In this document: positions 46,611 through 58,705 of the stretch, piece by piece
How the letters are laid out: each line of letters starts with the position of its first letter
How positions within the stretch are numbered: position 1 is the stretch's first letter
DNA from: Thalassolituus maritimus
GTDB lineage: Bacteria > Pseudomonadota > Gammaproteobacteria > Pseudomonadales > Oceanobacteraceae
Direction of reading: 5' to 3'
Length of the DNA: 64,000 bases
Assembly (NCBI GenBank): GCA_913019975.1
Contig: CAJWBH010000002.1
Coordinates: 247,334-311,333, forward strand
Position numbers and translations under genes: made by a program
Notes under the pieces: generated by a model
What the model was told of the DNA's origin: nothing
What the model saw: the letters and a program-made list of their open reading frames with translations, nothing else
Database searches by the model: none

Positions 46611-47858
46611 ATGAGCATCGAAATTAAGGCACCCACCTTTCCTGAATCTGTCGCTGATGGCACTGTGGCAACCTGGCACAAAAAACCGGGTGAACCCATC
46701 CAGCGCGACGAGCTTCTGGTGGATATTGAAACGGATAAAGTCGTACTCGAAGTTGTCGCTCCTGCGGACGGTTCATTAAAAACCGTTCATAAAGAAGAGG
46801 GCGATGTGGTTCTGAGTGACGAAGTGCTGGCAATCTTTGAAGAGGGCGCGGTGGATGCTGCGTCTTCTTCAGCGCCTGATGAAACCGAATCGGCGCCTGC
46901 TGAAACTGCAGAAGCATCTGATGATGGTGACATCATCATGAGCCCGGCTGCGCGTAAGCTGGTTGAAGAAAATGGTATTGCTCCGTCATCGATCAAGGCG
47001 ACTGGCAAAGACGGTCGTGTTACCAAAGAAGATGTCGTTAATCATCTGAAGGGTGGTTCTGCGCCGGCGCCTGCCGCTGCTCCAGAACCAAAAGCAGAAG
47101 CGCCTAAGTCGGCACCTGCTGCACCTGCCGCCGCTGCACCTATGGCTGATGAAGGTGACCGCATTGAGAAACGTGTTCCTATGACTCGTCTCCGTGCAAC
47201 CATCGCTCGTCGCTTAGTCGAGGCGCAACAGAACGCTGCCATGCTCACGACCTACAACGAAGTGAACATGGGCCCGGTTATGGAGCTGCGTAAAAAGTAC
47301 AAAGATACTTTTGAAAAAGCGCACGGTGTGAAACTCGGTTTCATGTCTTTCTTCGTGAAAGCGGCTACTGAAGCCCTGAAGCGTTTCCCTGCGGTTAACG
47401 CATCTATCGATGGTAACGACATGGTTTACCACGGATATCAGGATATCGGTGTCGCCGTTTCTACTGAACGCGGTCTGGTTGTTCCAGTTCTGCGTGATAC
47501 TGACAGCATGGGTCTGGCGGAAATTGAAAGCACTATTGGTGATTTCGGTAAGCGTGGCCGCGAAGGTAAGCTGGGTATCAATGATATGCAGGGTGGCACC
47601 TTTACCATCACAAATGGTGGTATTTTCGGGTCACTGATGTCGACGCCTATTCTGAATCCTCCTCAGACTGCTATTCTGGGAATGCACAAAATTCAGGAAC
47701 GTCCGATGGCAGTGAATGGTGAAGTTGTTATTCAGCCAATGATGTATCTTGCTCTGTCATACGATCACAGAATGATCGATGGCAAAGAAGCAGTACAGTT
47801 CCTGGTAACCATTAAAGAGTTGCTCGAAGATCCAGCGCGTCTGTTGCTGGATATCTGA
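46611..47858 (+). CDS. sucB: 2-oxoglutarate dehydrogenase E2 component (dihydrolipoyl succinyltransferase)
   Basis: This is the core of the complex. The 415-residue protein has an N-terminal lipoyl domain with K43 in DIETDK, an E3/E1-binding domain ([13 protein letters not shown]), Ala/Pro-rich linkers, and the catalytic domain ending [16 protein letters not shown] with the HxxxDG active-site motif. It lies between sucA and lpd. Confidence 0.97.
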   Translation: MSIEIKAPTFPESVADGTVATWHKKPGEPIQRDELLVDIETDKVVLEVVAPADGSLKTVHKEEGDVVLSDEVLAIFEEGAVDAASSSAPDETESAPAETAEASDDGDIIMSPAARKLVEENGIAPSSIKATGKDGRVTKEDVVNHLKGGSAPAPAAAPEPKAEAPKSAPAAPAAAAPMADEGDRIEKRVPMTRLRATIARRLVEAQQNAAMLTTYNEVNMGPVMELRKKYKDTFEKAHGVKLGFMSFFVKAATEALKRFPAVNASIDGNDMVYHGYQDIGVAVSTERGLVVPVLRDTDSMGLAEIESTIGDFGKRGREGKLGINDMQGGTFTITNGGIFGSLMSTPILNPPQTAILGMHKIQERPMAVNGEVVIQPMMYLALSYDHRMIDGKEAVQFLVTIKELLEDPARLLLDI

Positions 47859-47877
47859 TAGGGTTTCGGAAATTTAA

Positions 47878-49329
<1,452 letters not shown>

Positions 49330-49366
49330 GCTGGTCTATGCACCACAGTGTGCAGGACATAATACT

Positions 49367-49394
49367 AAAGCCCGGTTTACCGGGCTTTTTTTTT
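49367..49394 (+). terminator. Intrinsic terminator after lpd
   Basis: AAAGCCCGG (49367-49375), loop TTTA, CCGGGCTTT (49380-49388), then a long T-run. It separates lpd from sucCD. Confidence 0.92.
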
Positions 49395-49570
49395 GTGGCT
49401 TTATTACAACCTGTCTAAACTGTAACAGCGACGGTGGATTGGCCCCTTATTTCTCTAATCAGAAAATCAGGACTATCTTTTCCACACAAGTTTCTGAAAT
49501 GGCGGAACCCATACAATGTGTCTCCGTCAGACAAGACCTGAACGTTAAATTGTAAGAACAGGACAAAGCG

Positions 49571-50737
49571 ATGAACCTACACGAATATCAGGGTAAGCAG
49601 CTGTTCGCTCAGTACGGCCTGCTAGTCTCAAAAGGAGTGGCGGCAAAAACAGCGGAAGAGGCAGCTGCAGCAGCCGACACAATCGGTGGCGACCGTTGGG
49701 TCGTAAAAGCACAGGTACATGCGGGTGGTCGCGGTAAGGCCGGTGGTGTGAAACTGGTCAGCTCAAAAGAAGAGATCAGCGATTTTGCTAATCAGTGGCT
49801 GGGTAAAAACCTGGTGACCTATCAGACAGATGAAAACGGCCAGCCGGTTTCTCGCATTCTGGTTGAATCCTGCACAGATATTGATCAGGAACTCTACCTC
49901 GGTGCCGTTGTTGATCGTTCTTCCCGTCGTGTTGTGTTCATGGCATCGACCGAAGGTGGTGTGGAGATTGAGAAAGTCGCACACGAAACACCTGAAAAAA
50001 TCCTGAAAGCCGAGATTGATCCCTTAGTAGGCGCGCAGCCGTACCAAGGCCGGGATCTGGCCTTTAAATTGGGTCTTGAAGGAAAACAAGTAGGGCAATT
50101 TGTAAAAATCTTCCTTGGTCTGTCTAAATTATTCCACGAAAAAGATCTGGCATTGCTGGAAATTAACCCTCTGGTAGTTACCAATGAGGGCGATCTCCAC
50201 TGCCTCGACGCGAAAATTAACATCGATAGCAATGCTGTGTATCGCCACAAAGATCTGCAGGAAATGCACGATCCTTCTCAGGAAGATGAGCGTGAAGCAC
50301 ACGCAGCGAAATTCGAACTTAACTATGTCGCCCTTGATGGCAACATTGGTTGTATGGTGAATGGTGCAGGTCTGGCGATGGGTACCATGGACATCGTTAA
50401 GTTGCACGGTGGCCAGCCTGCGAACTTCCTGGATGTGGGCGGCGGCGCGACGAAAGAGCGTGTTGTTGAAGCATTCAAAATTATTCTCTCCGACGAAAAT
50501 GTCAGCGCCGTTCTGATTAATATTTTCGGCGGTATTGTACGCTGCGACATGATCGCTGAAGGCGTAATCGGGGCGGTAAAAGAAGTCGGTGTGAAAGTGC
50601 CGGTGGTTGTACGTCTCGAAGGTAACAATGCGGAACTTGGTTCTAAAGTTCTGGCTGAAAGTGGTTTAAATATTATTGCAGCAACCAGCCTTGCGGATGC
50701 TGCGGAGCAAGCGGTTAAAGCTGCGGGGGGCAAATAA
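49571..50737 (+). CDS. sucC: Succinyl-CoA synthetase beta subunit
   Basis: With SucD this makes ATP or GTP from succinyl-CoA. The 388-residue protein has an ATP-grasp domain ([34 protein letters not shown]) and CoA-side [18 protein letters not shown]. The TAATG at the 3' end means its stop and the sucD start share one base. It sits 241 bases after lpd, with a terminator in between. Confidence 0.97.
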   Translation: MNLHEYQGKQLFAQYGLLVSKGVAAKTAEEAAAAADTIGGDRWVVKAQVHAGGRGKAGGVKLVSSKEEISDFANQWLGKNLVTYQTDENGQPVSRILVESCTDIDQELYLGAVVDRSSRRVVFMASTEGGVEIEKVAHETPEKILKAEIDPLVGAQPYQGRDLAFKLGLEGKQVGQFVKIFLGLSKLFHEKDLALLEINPLVVTNEGDLHCLDAKINIDSNAVYRHKDLQEMHDPSQEDEREAHAAKFELNYVALDGNIGCMVNGAGLAMGTMDIVKLHGGQPANFLDVGGGATKERVVEAFKIILSDENVSAVLINIFGGIVRCDMIAEGVIGAVKEVGVKVPVVVRLEGNNAELGSKVLAESGLNIIAATSLADAAEQAVKAAGGK

Positions 50738-51609
50738 TGAGTATTTTAATTAATAAAGATACCAAGGTTATTTGTCAGGGCTTCACTGGCTCTCAAGGTA
50801 CCTTCCATTCTGAGCAGGCCATTGAGTACGGCACAAAGATGGTTGGCGGTGTTACACCGGGTAAAGGTGGCACTGAGCACCTTGGCCTTCCAGTGTTTAA
50901 TACTGTCGCTGAAGCCGTTGACGCTACAGGGGCTGAGGCATCTGTGATTTATGTACCTGCGCCGTTCTGTAAGGACTCAATCCTTGAGGCGGCAAATGCC
51001 GGTATCAAACTGATCGTTTGTATTACTGAAGGCATTCCTACTCTGGATATGCTGGATGCAAAAGTTAAGTGCGATGAGCTTGGTGTGCAGCTGATCGGTC
51101 CGAACTGCCCAGGGGTTATTACTCCGGGAGAATGTAAGATCGGTATTATGCCTGGTCATATTCACCTGCCAGGCAAAGTGGGTATTGTATCCCGCTCGGG
51201 TACCCTGACTTACGAAGCGGTTAAGCAAACCACTGACGAAGGTTTCGGCCAGTCGACTTGTGTTGGTATCGGTGGTGACCCGATTCCGGGCTCTAACTTC
51301 ATTGATATCCTGAAAATGTTCCAGGAAGACCCTGCCACTGAAGCCATCGTAATGATTGGTGAAATTGGTGGTACTGCCGAAGAAGAAGCAGCAGCCTTCA
51401 TCAAAGAGAACGTGACTAAACCTGTGGTTTCTTACATTGCAGGTGTGACTGCACCTCCAGGTAAGCGTATGGGCCATGCCGGCGCGATTATCTCGGGCGG
51501 CAAAGGCACAGCAGACGAGAAATTCGCGGCGCTCAATGATGCTGGTGTAGCAACCTGTAAGAGCCTTGCTGATATCGGTAAGACACTGAAGGAACTGACT
51601 GGCTGGTAA
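50737..51609 (+). CDS. sucD: Succinyl-CoA synthetase alpha subunit
   Basis: This 290-residue protein has the CoA-binding Rossmann fold ([15 protein letters not shown]) and the phosphorylated H247 in [16 protein letters not shown]. It overlaps the sucC stop by one base and is followed by a terminator. Confidence 0.97.
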   Translation: MSILINKDTKVICQGFTGSQGTFHSEQAIEYGTKMVGGVTPGKGGTEHLGLPVFNTVAEAVDATGAEASVIYVPAPFCKDSILEAANAGIKLIVCITEGIPTLDMLDAKVKCDELGVQLIGPNCPGVITPGECKIGIMPGHIHLPGKVGIVSRSGTLTYEAVKQTTDEGFGQSTCVGIGGDPIPGSNFIDILKMFQEDPATEAIVMIGEIGGTAEEEAAAFIKENVTKPVVSYIAGVTAPPGKRMGHAGAIISGGKGTADEKFAALNDAGVATCKSLADIGKTLKELTGW

Positions 51610-51633
51610 GTCTTAGCTGAAGTCAGACAATAT

Positions 51634-51672
51634 AAAAGCCCGCCACTGTTTCAGTCGCGGGCTTTTTTATTT
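51634..51672 (+). terminator. Intrinsic terminator after sucCD
   Basis: AAAAGCCCGC (51634-51643) pairs with GCGGGCTTTT (51657-51666). The loop holds a further ACTG-CAGT pair, and a T-run follows. Confidence 0.9.
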
Positions 51673-51757
51673 TAAGAGCAACCGCGATTCTATCCCTAAG
51701 TCGAATAGGCGCTGTTAGTCGACTTTCGTATTCTGAATGAATACCTGGAGGTGGCTA

Positions 51758-53647
51758 ATGATGTATGAAACCGATTACCGCGAGGCTCGCGACAATCCAA
51801 AGGCGTTCTGGTCTGCACAGGCAGAGAAAGTGCACTGGTTTAAAAAACCAACCAAGGTACTCAGTCAGGATGAAAATGGAATAGACCGTTGGTTTGCCGA
51901 TGGTGAATTGAACACTTCTTTTCTGGCACTCGATTATCACGTTCTGAATGGCCGTGGCGATCAGGCTGCACTTATTTACGACTCGCCTGTTACTGGAAGC
52001 AAACGCTCTTATACCTATCGTGAATTAACCCAAGAAGTGGCGCTTTTCGCAGGCGTGCTGGCTGCCCGGGGCGTAGAAAAGGGGGATCGGGTTGTTATCT
52101 ATATGCCGATGGTGCCTGAAGCCGCGATTGCTATGCTGGCTTGCGCTCGTCTCGGGGCGGTTCATTCGGTGGTGTTTGGTGGATTTGCGCCCAACGAATT
52201 AGCCGTCCGTATTGATGATGCAACGCCTAAAGTGCTTGTCACGGCCTCCTGCGGAATAGAAGTCGACCGGATTATCCCCTACAAACCGATTGTGAATGAT
52301 GCGCTATCCATGGCGAGTCACCGACCTGATTCCTGTTTGGTACTGCAACGAGAGCAGCATCCTTGTGATCTGACTGCTGGTTTTGATCTGGATTGGCAAG
52401 AGGCGCTGGGGTCAGCATCACCAGCAGACTGTGTGCCTGTGTTGTCGACGGACCCCCTGTATGTTCTTTATACGTCAGGGACTACCGGTAAGCCCAAAGG
52501 GGTTGTCCGCGATAATGGCGGCCATGCCGTGGCGATGCGTTATTCCATGGATTCCGTCTATAACATAGGTCCGGGGGATGTCTTCTGGGCGGCATCGGAT
52601 GTGGGCTGGGTCGTTGGGCATTCGTATATTGTTTATGCGCCTTTGATTACCGGCTGTACTACGGTCTTTTATGAAGGCAAGCCGGTTAAAACACCAGACG
52701 CTGGAGCCTTCTGGCGGGTGTGTGCTGAATATAAGGTGAAGGCCTTATTTGCTGCACCAACGGCGTTTCGTGCTGTACGGAAGGAAGACCCGGAGTGTGC
52801 TCTTGCCGGACAGTACGACCTCAGCGCATTAACAACCATTTTTATGGCCGGTGAACGCCTTGATCCACCCACTTACGACTGGGTGGTCGGGCACCTGAAA
52901 CGGCCCGTCGTTGATCATTGGTGGCAGACGGAAACTGGCTGGGCTATTGCGGGAAATCACGTGGGCTATGGTCTTGCGGAAACGAAGCCTGGCTCGGTAA
53001 CGCGTCCGTCTCCTGGTTTTAATGTTGAAATTCTGGATGGTCACGGCAAGCCTGTGCCTGCCGGTGAGCAGGGCAGTATTGCCATCAAATTACCTATGCC
53101 CCCGGGCTGCCTGCCAACGATCTGGAACAATCACGACCGCTTTGTGGATGGTTACCTGAGTACCTTCGACGGCTACTACGTTTCGGGTGATGGTGGTTAC
53201 ATCGATAAGGATGGCTACCTGTTTGTTCAGGGGCGCACCGATGACATCATCAATGTCGCAGGCCACCGCCTGTCGACCGGTGAAATGGAGGAGGTTGTGG
53301 CTGGTCATGATGCAATTGCGGAGTGCGCTGTGATTGGCCAGGCCAGTGACCTCAAAGGCGAAGAACCCCTGGGTCTTCTTCTGTTAAAAGATGGTGTGAC
53401 AATCGATGAAGCGACTCTGGAGTCCGAAGTCATTCAGCGAGTGCGTGACAACATCGGTGCCGTTGCCAGTTTCCGTCATGCTGTGGTTGTCCAGCGTCTA
53501 CCGAAAACCCGCTCAGGGAAGATTCTGCGTAAGGTGTTGCGCAACATCGCTAACAGTGAGGAGTACCAAACTCCGTCAACTATCGATGATCCGGCGTGTC
53601 TTGTCGAAATCGAAGAAGTTTTATTAAAAAAAGGCTTAAGAAAATGA
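51758..53647 (+). CDS. prpE: Propionyl-CoA synthetase
   Basis: This 629-residue acyl-adenylate enzyme activates propionate (or acetate-like short acids) to CoA esters. It has YTSGTTGKPKGVVRDNGGH (the P-loop, with the PrpE-like RDNGGH), WWQTETGW, GYYVSGDGGYID, QGRTDDIINVAGHRLSTGE, and the C-terminal lysine motif RLPKTRSGKILRK. The RDNGGH form favours PrpE over acetyl-CoA synthetase. ATG 51758 (MMYET) follows GGAGG. It is followed by two hairpins and has no methylcitrate genes beside it. Confidence 0.85.
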   Translation: MMYETDYREARDNPKAFWSAQAEKVHWFKKPTKVLSQDENGIDRWFADGELNTSFLALDYHVLNGRGDQAALIYDSPVTGSKRSYTYRELTQEVALFAGVLAARGVEKGDRVVIYMPMVPEAAIAMLACARLGAVHSVVFGGFAPNELAVRIDDATPKVLVTASCGIEVDRIIPYKPIVNDALSMASHRPDSCLVLQREQHPCDLTAGFDLDWQEALGSASPADCVPVLSTDPLYVLYTSGTTGKPKGVVRDNGGHAVAMRYSMDSVYNIGPGDVFWAASDVGWVVGHSYIVYAPLITGCTTVFYEGKPVKTPDAGAFWRVCAEYKVKALFAAPTAFRAVRKEDPECALAGQYDLSALTTIFMAGERLDPPTYDWVVGHLKRPVVDHWWQTETGWAIAGNHVGYGLAETKPGSVTRPSPGFNVEILDGHGKPVPAGEQGSIAIKLPMPPGCLPTIWNNHDRFVDGYLSTFDGYYVSGDGGYIDKDGYLFVQGRTDDIINVAGHRLSTGEMEEVVAGHDAIAECAVIGQASDLKGEEPLGLLLLKDGVTIDEATLESEVIQRVRDNIGAVASFRHAVVVQRLPKTRSGKILRKVLRNIANSEEYQTPSTIDDPACLVEIEEVLLKKGLRK

Positions 53648-53687
53648 AACTTTGAGGAACTGATACGTGAATGTCGTATCTGAGCTT

Positions 53688-53709
53688 ACGGTTGTTGCAA
53701 AACAACCGT
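53688..53709 (+). other. GCAA-tetraloop hairpin after prpE
   Basis: ACGGTTGTT (53688-53696) pairs exactly with AACAACCGT (53701-53709) around a GCAA tetraloop, 41 bases past the prpE stop and just before the main terminator. It is a possible mRNA 3' end stabiliser. Confidence 0.5.
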
Positions 53710-53727
53710 TATGATTGCTCCCCCTCT

Positions 53728-53756
53728 ACGCCGGCCTTCGGGTCGGCGTTTTTTTA
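53728..53756. terminator. UUCG-tetraloop terminator
   Basis: ACGCCGGCC (53728-53736), loop TTCG, GGTCGGCGT (53741-53749), then a T-run. The 9-bp stem ends the prpE transcript and may also serve the converging flavodoxin gene. Confidence 0.9.
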
Positions 53757-53761
53757 TCCTG

Positions 53762-54241
53762 CTAAATAATACCTTCTGACAGAGCGGTTGCGATGGCCTC
53801 ACCAATCTCACCGACTTCGTCCAGCCATGCTTCCTGCCACGCACCTCTGAGCACCACTGGTTCCTGAACCCAGCGCCAGCGTAATCCGGTTGTGATGGTT
53901 TGCAGGGCGCGGACAGTGCCTGTGCCATCGTGGCCTGCACGTACGATGGCTATACAGGGGAGTCCCTGTTTGTTGTCCAGCACCGGGTAATAAACGCGGT
54001 CAAACCAGTCCTTCATTGCACCTGACATATAGCTCAGGTTTTCAGGGGTTAATAAGATAACTCCTTCGGCTTGCATGAGTTCATCGACGCCTGCATCTAA
54101 CGGTGCTTTGGCGGTGAATGTGAGATTAGCGCCAGCTTTTTCTATGCCAGAAATAAGCCCGTCACGGAGACGGGCCAGATTTTCAGAGGGGCAGTGCGCA
54201 ATAATCAGGAGGTTCTTTGTCTGCTTATCAGCGGATTTCAT
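53762..54241 (-). CDS. Flavodoxin-like / FMN-dependent oxidoreductase
   Basis: This 159-residue protein of flavodoxin-like fold has LLIIAHCPSENLARLRDGL at the phosphate-loop position and LLTPENLSYMSGAMKDWFDRVYYP as the flavin ring-binding region. It should bind FMN and act as a small reductase, but the substrate is not evident. It starts 36 bases downstream of a universal stress protein gene (same strand), which may be its operon partner. Confidence 0.8.
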   Translation of the reverse strand: MKSADKQTKNLLIIAHCPSENLARLRDGLISGIEKAGANLTFTAKAPLDAGVDELMQAEGVILLTPENLSYMSGAMKDWFDRVYYPVLDNKQGLPCIAIVRAGHDGTGTVRALQTITTGLRWRWVQEPVVLRGAWQEAWLDEVGEIGEAIATALSEGII

Positions 54242-54276
54242 ATTCTCTCGACTTACGGGGTTACGCGATATGTGGG

Positions 54277-55203
54277 CTATTCAATATCAGGATTAACGCC
54301 GTCTTTGGGTTTAATGATTAATACATCGCAACTGAGTTTATCGACGAGCGCTTCTGCTGTGTTGCCAATCAGGACACCGCTCAGACCTTCGCGACCGACA
54401 GTGCCAACGACGACGAGATCGGCTTCAATCTCTGCGGCCACATCCGGCACGACTTGTTCAGCATCACCTTCAAGTACGTGGACATGATCTTCAGCGACGT
54501 TGAACTTTTCGGCCCAGCGAGCTGTTGCCTCTTTATGCTGGTCAGTAATGTAATTCTGAATGTCTTCTGGTGGAGAAACCTCAGGCACCATGGCGAGGGC
54601 GACAGCGACCATAGGGTAAGCGTTTGCAATATGCAGGTCCGTATCAAAGTGATCAGCCAGATGCTCTGCATAAGACAAAATGTTGTCATTGATAAGAGTG
54701 TGCCCTTTGTCTGAGCTGGTGGCATCAATACTGGCGAGTATACGGTTGTGCTTCCAGGCATCGGATGATTTAACCATCATGACAGGCGCCGGGCAGTGGC
54801 GCATCAGGTTCCAGTCAGAGTGCGAGAACAGCCGATCGATCAGGCCGTGTTTCTGAGTCGACTTAATAACCAGGTCAAACTCCGTATCGCGAGCCGATTC
54901 AATGGCGGCATCGTGCAGGTGCTTCTGCCAATGAACTTCTGTATTTACGCGCAGGCCTTTGCAGCTATCCAGCTCAGTAAGCGAATCCAGCCAGAGTTGC
55001 GCCTGACGCAGGAGGGCTTGCTTCACACTACTTGCGGTCGTGTCTGCCAATTGTGAGGCCTGGTCGCTAAAGCTGTCCCAGGCTGAGGTGATTAATGTCA
55101 GGTCGGCATCAAGCGCGTTCGCCAGCCAGCATGCGCGCTGCAGGCCAGGCTGCTCTTCGTCGTGTTTATCCAGCACTACCAGAATGTGATTGATATCGAG
55201 CAT
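54277..55203 (-). CDS. Tandem universal stress protein (UspE-like)
   Basis: This 308-residue protein has two Usp domains. The first begins INHILVVLDKHDEEQPGL. The second begins HNRILASIDATSSDKGH and ends DLVVVGTVGREGLSGVLIGNTAEALVDKLSCDVLIIKP, with the typical G-x2-G-x9-G-(S/T) nucleotide region (here with N, so ATP binding is possible but not certain). UspE-type proteins respond to stress and affect motility and stationary survival. Followed by the flavodoxin-like gene. Confidence 0.88.
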   Translation of the reverse strand: MLDINHILVVLDKHDEEQPGLQRACWLANALDADLTLITSAWDSFSDQASQLADTTASSVKQALLRQAQLWLDSLTELDSCKGLRVNTEVHWQKHLHDAAIESARDTEFDLVIKSTQKHGLIDRLFSHSDWNLMRHCPAPVMMVKSSDAWKHNRILASIDATSSDKGHTLINDNILSYAEHLADHFDTDLHIANAYPMVAVALAMVPEVSPPEDIQNYITDQHKEATARWAEKFNVAEDHVHVLEGDAEQVVPDVAAEIEADLVVVGTVGREGLSGVLIGNTAEALVDKLSCDVLIIKPKDGVNPDIE

Positions 55204-55353
55204 GATATTCTCCTCAGCGCCGCAATGGCGTAGTCCGTTCTCTTAGTGAGCATATCGCTTTCAGGTGTCAGCGTCTTGCTCTGCCTCAAGGTAAGTAGTC
55301 TTAAGGTAAATCGCCTTAAGGTACGACCCCTATTGGCCGGTCAGGTTCTTACT

Positions 55354-56232
55354 TTAGTCGTCGGCACTGGCGTGCAGGAGGTCCATCAGTGCGGTAGCTG
55401 CATTGCTTTGCGTTCGATGTTTCAGGAATACGGCGCCAAGCTGTCGGCGAAGACTCGTCCCCGGCCAGTTGATTACGGTTAAAGCGTCATCATTCACCAT
55501 TGATGAGGGCAGCACCGACCAGCCCATCCCGACCGAGACAAGCATCTTAATGGTTTCGAGATAGTTGGTAGGCATGGGTGCCTTTAAGGTCAGTCCTTCG
55601 GCAGCAAAGACATTGTTTATGAGCTGATAGGTAATCGTATCTGGCTCAGGCAATATGGCGGGCTCGGACGACAGGTCCTGAAGTAAGACCTGGGGGATGT
55701 CAGCCAGCCGATGATTGGCTGCACAGACGCATACCATATCGTCCTGCCAGAGTGGGATGGCAGCAATGTCACTTTTAGGTGTTTGCTCCAGTGTTGTCAG
55801 TGCGAGGTCGACCTGACGTAGTCTCACCGCCTGGTATGCACGCTCAGAACCCATAAACTGCAGGTCGAGATCCACATTTGGGTGAGCATGTACAAATTTC
55901 CTGAGAACAGGCGGTAGTCGGTGTAGCCCGATATGGTGGCTGGTCGCTAAGGTCAGGCTGCCGCTGATGTCGCCGGATATATTCTCCAGTTCAAGTTCTG
56001 TGTCTGATACAAGATCCAGAATATGTTGCGCTCGGGGGAGCAGGGCTTCGCCAGCCTCGGTCAGGCTGATGGTTCTGTTGTGACGATCAAATAGAGTGGT
56101 GCCTAGCTGCTCTTCCAGTTGCTTGATACGTTTACTGACCGCCGATTGCGTCAGATACAAAGACTCTGCTGCTGCTGAAAATGACTTTTGCTCAGCGACT
56201 GCTATAAACGCCTTTAACGATTGTGTATCCAT
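55354..56232 (-). CDS. LysR-family transcriptional regulator
   Basis: This 292-residue regulator has an N-terminal helix-turn-helix (LKAFIAVAEQKSFSAAAESL, then LTQSAVSKRIKQLEEQLGTTLFDRHNRTI) and a co-inducer binding domain. It is divergent from leuC, as a LysR gene is beside leuCDB in Pseudomonas, so it likely regulates leucine synthesis or its own expression. A LysR-type box lies in the gap. Inducer unknown. Confidence 0.92.
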   Translation of the reverse strand: MDTQSLKAFIAVAEQKSFSAAAESLYLTQSAVSKRIKQLEEQLGTTLFDRHNRTISLTEAGEALLPRAQHILDLVSDTELELENISGDISGSLTLATSHHIGLHRLPPVLRKFVHAHPNVDLDLQFMGSERAYQAVRLRQVDLALTTLEQTPKSDIAAIPLWQDDMVCVCAANHRLADIPQVLLQDLSSEPAILPEPDTITYQLINNVFAAEGLTLKAPMPTNYLETIKMLVSVGMGWSVLPSSMVNDDALTVINWPGTSLRRQLGAVFLKHRTQSNAATALMDLLHASADD

Positions 56233-56253
56233 GTCACACCCCGGAAGAGCTGA

Positions 56254-56286
56254 TACTAAATAGTAGCTGGTATTCCCAGTAGGAAT
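56254..56286. promoter_or_regulatory. Candidate LysR operator between regulator and leuC
   Basis: Palindrome ATTCC-N5-GGAAT (56272-56286) contains a T-N11-A box. A second palindrome TACTA-AA-TAGTA (56254-56265) lies just upstream. Both sit between the divergent genes. Confidence 0.55.
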
Positions 56287-56388
56287 TCAAACTAGAAAAA
56301 ATATGAATTTCTGTTGTTTATCAGCTCAGGTATCATTCAGCAAGTGATTAATGATGAGAACCTAACTAAAGAGATGGGAGTACCGAGC

Positions 56389-57807
56389 ATGGCCGGCAAG
56401 ACTCTTTACGACAAACTCTGGGATCAGCACGTGGTGAAAACCCGTGAAGATGGCACAGCGTTGATATACATCGATCGTCAGCTTCTGCACGAAGTGACCT
56501 CTCCACAGGCGTTTGAAGGTCTGCGTATTGCAGGTCGCAAGCCATGGCGCTTAGACGCTAACCTGGCGACACCTGACCACAATGTTCCGACCACCGTACT
56601 TGAGCGTAAATCAGGTATCGAAGGTATTCAGGATCCGGTATCCCGTATTCAGGTTAAGACTCTGGACGACAACTGCGATCATTTTGGCATTAACGAATTC
56701 AAAATGGCCGACAAGCGTCAGGGCATCGTGCACGTCGTTGGCCCAGAGCAGGGCGCGACGCTGCCGGGTATGACGGTTGTGTGCGGTGACTCCCATACGG
56801 CAACCCACGGCGCGTTCGCTGCACTGGCGCATGGTATTGGCACCTCCGAAGTTGAGCACGTGCTGGCGACTCAGTGCCTGATTCAGCGCAAAATGAAAAA
56901 CCTGCTGATCAAGGTCGACGGTGAGCTGGGCAAAGGTATTACCGGTAAAGACGTGGTTCTGCACGTGATTGGTGTCATCGGTACCGCCGGTGGTAACGGT
57001 TGCGCCATGGAGTTCGGTGGTTCTGCTATCCGCTCTATGAGTATGGAAGGCCGTATGACCATGTGTAACATGGCGATCGAAGCCGGTGCCCGTGTGGGTA
57101 TGGTAGCGTTCGATGAGATCACTGCTGAATACGTGAAAGGTCGCCCGTTTGCGCCTAAAGCAGATCAGTGGGAACAAGCCGTCGCTGCATGGTCTGACCT
57201 CAAGTCGGATGACGATGCTGAGTTCGATAAAGTCGTTGAGATTCGCGCCGAAGACATCAAACCACAGGTGACCTGGGGTACCTCTCCAGAGATGGTGACG
57301 ACCGTTGATGGCACGGTTCCAACGCTTGAAGACGCTGAAGACGATGTGGAGCGTTCAGGCTTTACCCGTGCTTATGAGTACATGGGCTTAAAGCCGGGTC
57401 AGAAAATCACGGACATTAAGCTGGATCGTGTATTCATCGGTTCTTGCACGAACTCCCGTATTGAAGACCTGCGTGCCGCTGCTGAAGTTGCGAAAGGTCG
57501 TAAAGTGGCGGACAGCCTGATTCAGGCCTTAGTCGTACCGGGCTCTGGTCTGGTGAAAGCTCAGGCAGAAGAAGAAGGCCTGGATAAGGTTTTCGAAGAA
57601 GCTGGTTTTGAATGGCGTGAGCCAGGCTGCTCTATGTGTCTGGCGATGAACGCCGACAAGCTGGGCAGCGGTGAGCATTGTGCTTCCACCTCTAACCGTA
57701 ACTTCGAAGGTCGTCAGGGCTACGGCGGTCGTACGCATCTGGTGAGCCCCGCGATGGCTGCAGCTGCTGCGATTGCTGGTCACTTTGTCGACGTGCGTGA
57801 ATTTTAA
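56389..57807 (+). CDS. leuC: 3-isopropylmalate dehydratase large subunit
   Basis: With LeuD this isomerises 2-isopropylmalate to 3-isopropylmalate in leucine synthesis. The 472-residue protein has [21 protein letters not shown] and the 4Fe-4S ligands in [12 protein letters not shown] and PGCSMC, followed by [13 protein letters not shown] 56389 ([12 protein letters not shown]) after GGGAG is preferred to an extended frame from 56314. leuD starts 14 bases after the stop. Confidence 0.97.
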   Translation: MAGKTLYDKLWDQHVVKTREDGTALIYIDRQLLHEVTSPQAFEGLRIAGRKPWRLDANLATPDHNVPTTVLERKSGIEGIQDPVSRIQVKTLDDNCDHFGINEFKMADKRQGIVHVVGPEQGATLPGMTVVCGDSHTATHGAFAALAHGIGTSEVEHVLATQCLIQRKMKNLLIKVDGELGKGITGKDVVLHVIGVIGTAGGNGCAMEFGGSAIRSMSMEGRMTMCNMAIEAGARVGMVAFDEITAEYVKGRPFAPKADQWEQAVAAWSDLKSDDDAEFDKVVEIRAEDIKPQVTWGTSPEMVTTVDGTVPTLEDAEDDVERSGFTRAYEYMGLKPGQKITDIKLDRVFIGSCTNSRIEDLRAAAEVAKGRKVADSLIQALVVPGSGLVKAQAEEEGLDKVFEEAGFEWREPGCSMCLAMNADKLGSGEHCASTSNRNFEGRQGYGGRTHLVSPAMAAAAAIAGHFVDVREF

Positions 57808-57821
57808 TAGGAGAACCTGAG

Positions 57822-58460
57822 ATGAAAGCATTTACTGTACATCAGGGTGTTGTCGCTCCTATGGACCGCGCCAACATCGATACCGATATGATCATTCCTA
57901 AGCAGTTTCTGAAGTCGATCAAACGTTCTGGCTTCGGTCCGAACCTGTTCGATGAACTGCGTTATCTGGATGAGGGGCAGCCGGATGCGGATAATAGTGG
58001 TCGTCCGCTGAATCCTGACTTCGTGCTGAACCAGCCTCGCTACGCAGGTGCATCCGTGCTGCTGGCGCGTGAAAACTTTGGTTGTGGCTCAAGCCGTGAG
58101 CACGCACCTTGGGCGCTGGAAGACTTTGGCTTCCGTGCGATCATTGCGCCAAGCTATGCCGATATTTTCTACAACAACAGCTTTAAGAATGGCCTGCTGC
58201 CGATCGTTCTGGATGAAGAGACGGTGGATCGTCTGTTTAAAGAGACTGAAGCAAATGAAGGCTATCAGCTGACTGTCGATCTTGAGAACCAGAAAGTGGT
58301 TACGCCATCGGGCGAAGAGATCGCCTTTGAAGTGGACGATTTTCGTCGTCACTGCCTGCTGAATGGTCTGGACGATATTGGTCTGACGTTGCAGGACGCT
58401 GACGAAATTAAAGCGTACGAGGAGAAGCGTCGCGCAAGCTCTCCTTGGTTGTTTGCGTAG
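57822..58460 (+). CDS. leuD: 3-isopropylmalate dehydratase small subunit
   Basis: The 212-residue partner of LeuC has the hallmark [25 protein letters not shown] and MIIPKQFLK. Length and sequence fit the family. After the stop, a 452-base gap with two repeat elements separates it from leuB. Confidence 0.96.
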   Translation: MKAFTVHQGVVAPMDRANIDTDMIIPKQFLKSIKRSGFGPNLFDELRYLDEGQPDADNSGRPLNPDFVLNQPRYAGASVLLARENFGCGSSREHAPWALEDFGFRAIIAPSYADIFYNNSFKNGLLPIVLDEETVDRLFKETEANEGYQLTVDLENQKVVTPSGEEIAFEVDDFRRHCLLNGLDDIGLTLQDADEIKAYEEKRRASSPWLFA

Positions 58461-58476
58461 GGGAGCTGCCGCTAAA

Positions 58477-58634
58477 AGAGTGATTCGATTTCCACTCTGG
58501 GACTCGCCGTGAATACGTCCCTGTAGGCTCGGGTGCCGTGTTTGACCTACAGGGATGGAGGAAATGCCGAAATCTGTCGGGAACAGATTCGGCCTTACGG
58601 CACACAGTCCCCGAGCGGATATGCGACTCACTCT
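58477..58634 (+). repeat. Repeat element A (structured, 158 bp)
   Basis: Imperfect terminal inverted repeats AGAGTGATTCG (58477-58487) and CGACTCACTCT (58624-58634) flank a core. The core has CTCGCCGT near 58503, TGCCGAAATCTGT with matching ACAGATTCGGCC forming a hairpin at about 58565-58593, and CCCTGTAGG facing CCTACAGGG. The core is similar in order of blocks to element B on the opposite strand. Confidence 0.6.
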
Positions 58635-58705
58635 AACTGTAGAAGCCGACGAGTATGTGTATCGAAACAACAGCTCTTGCGGCTAGGAATATTTAAGGGG
58701 TGTTG

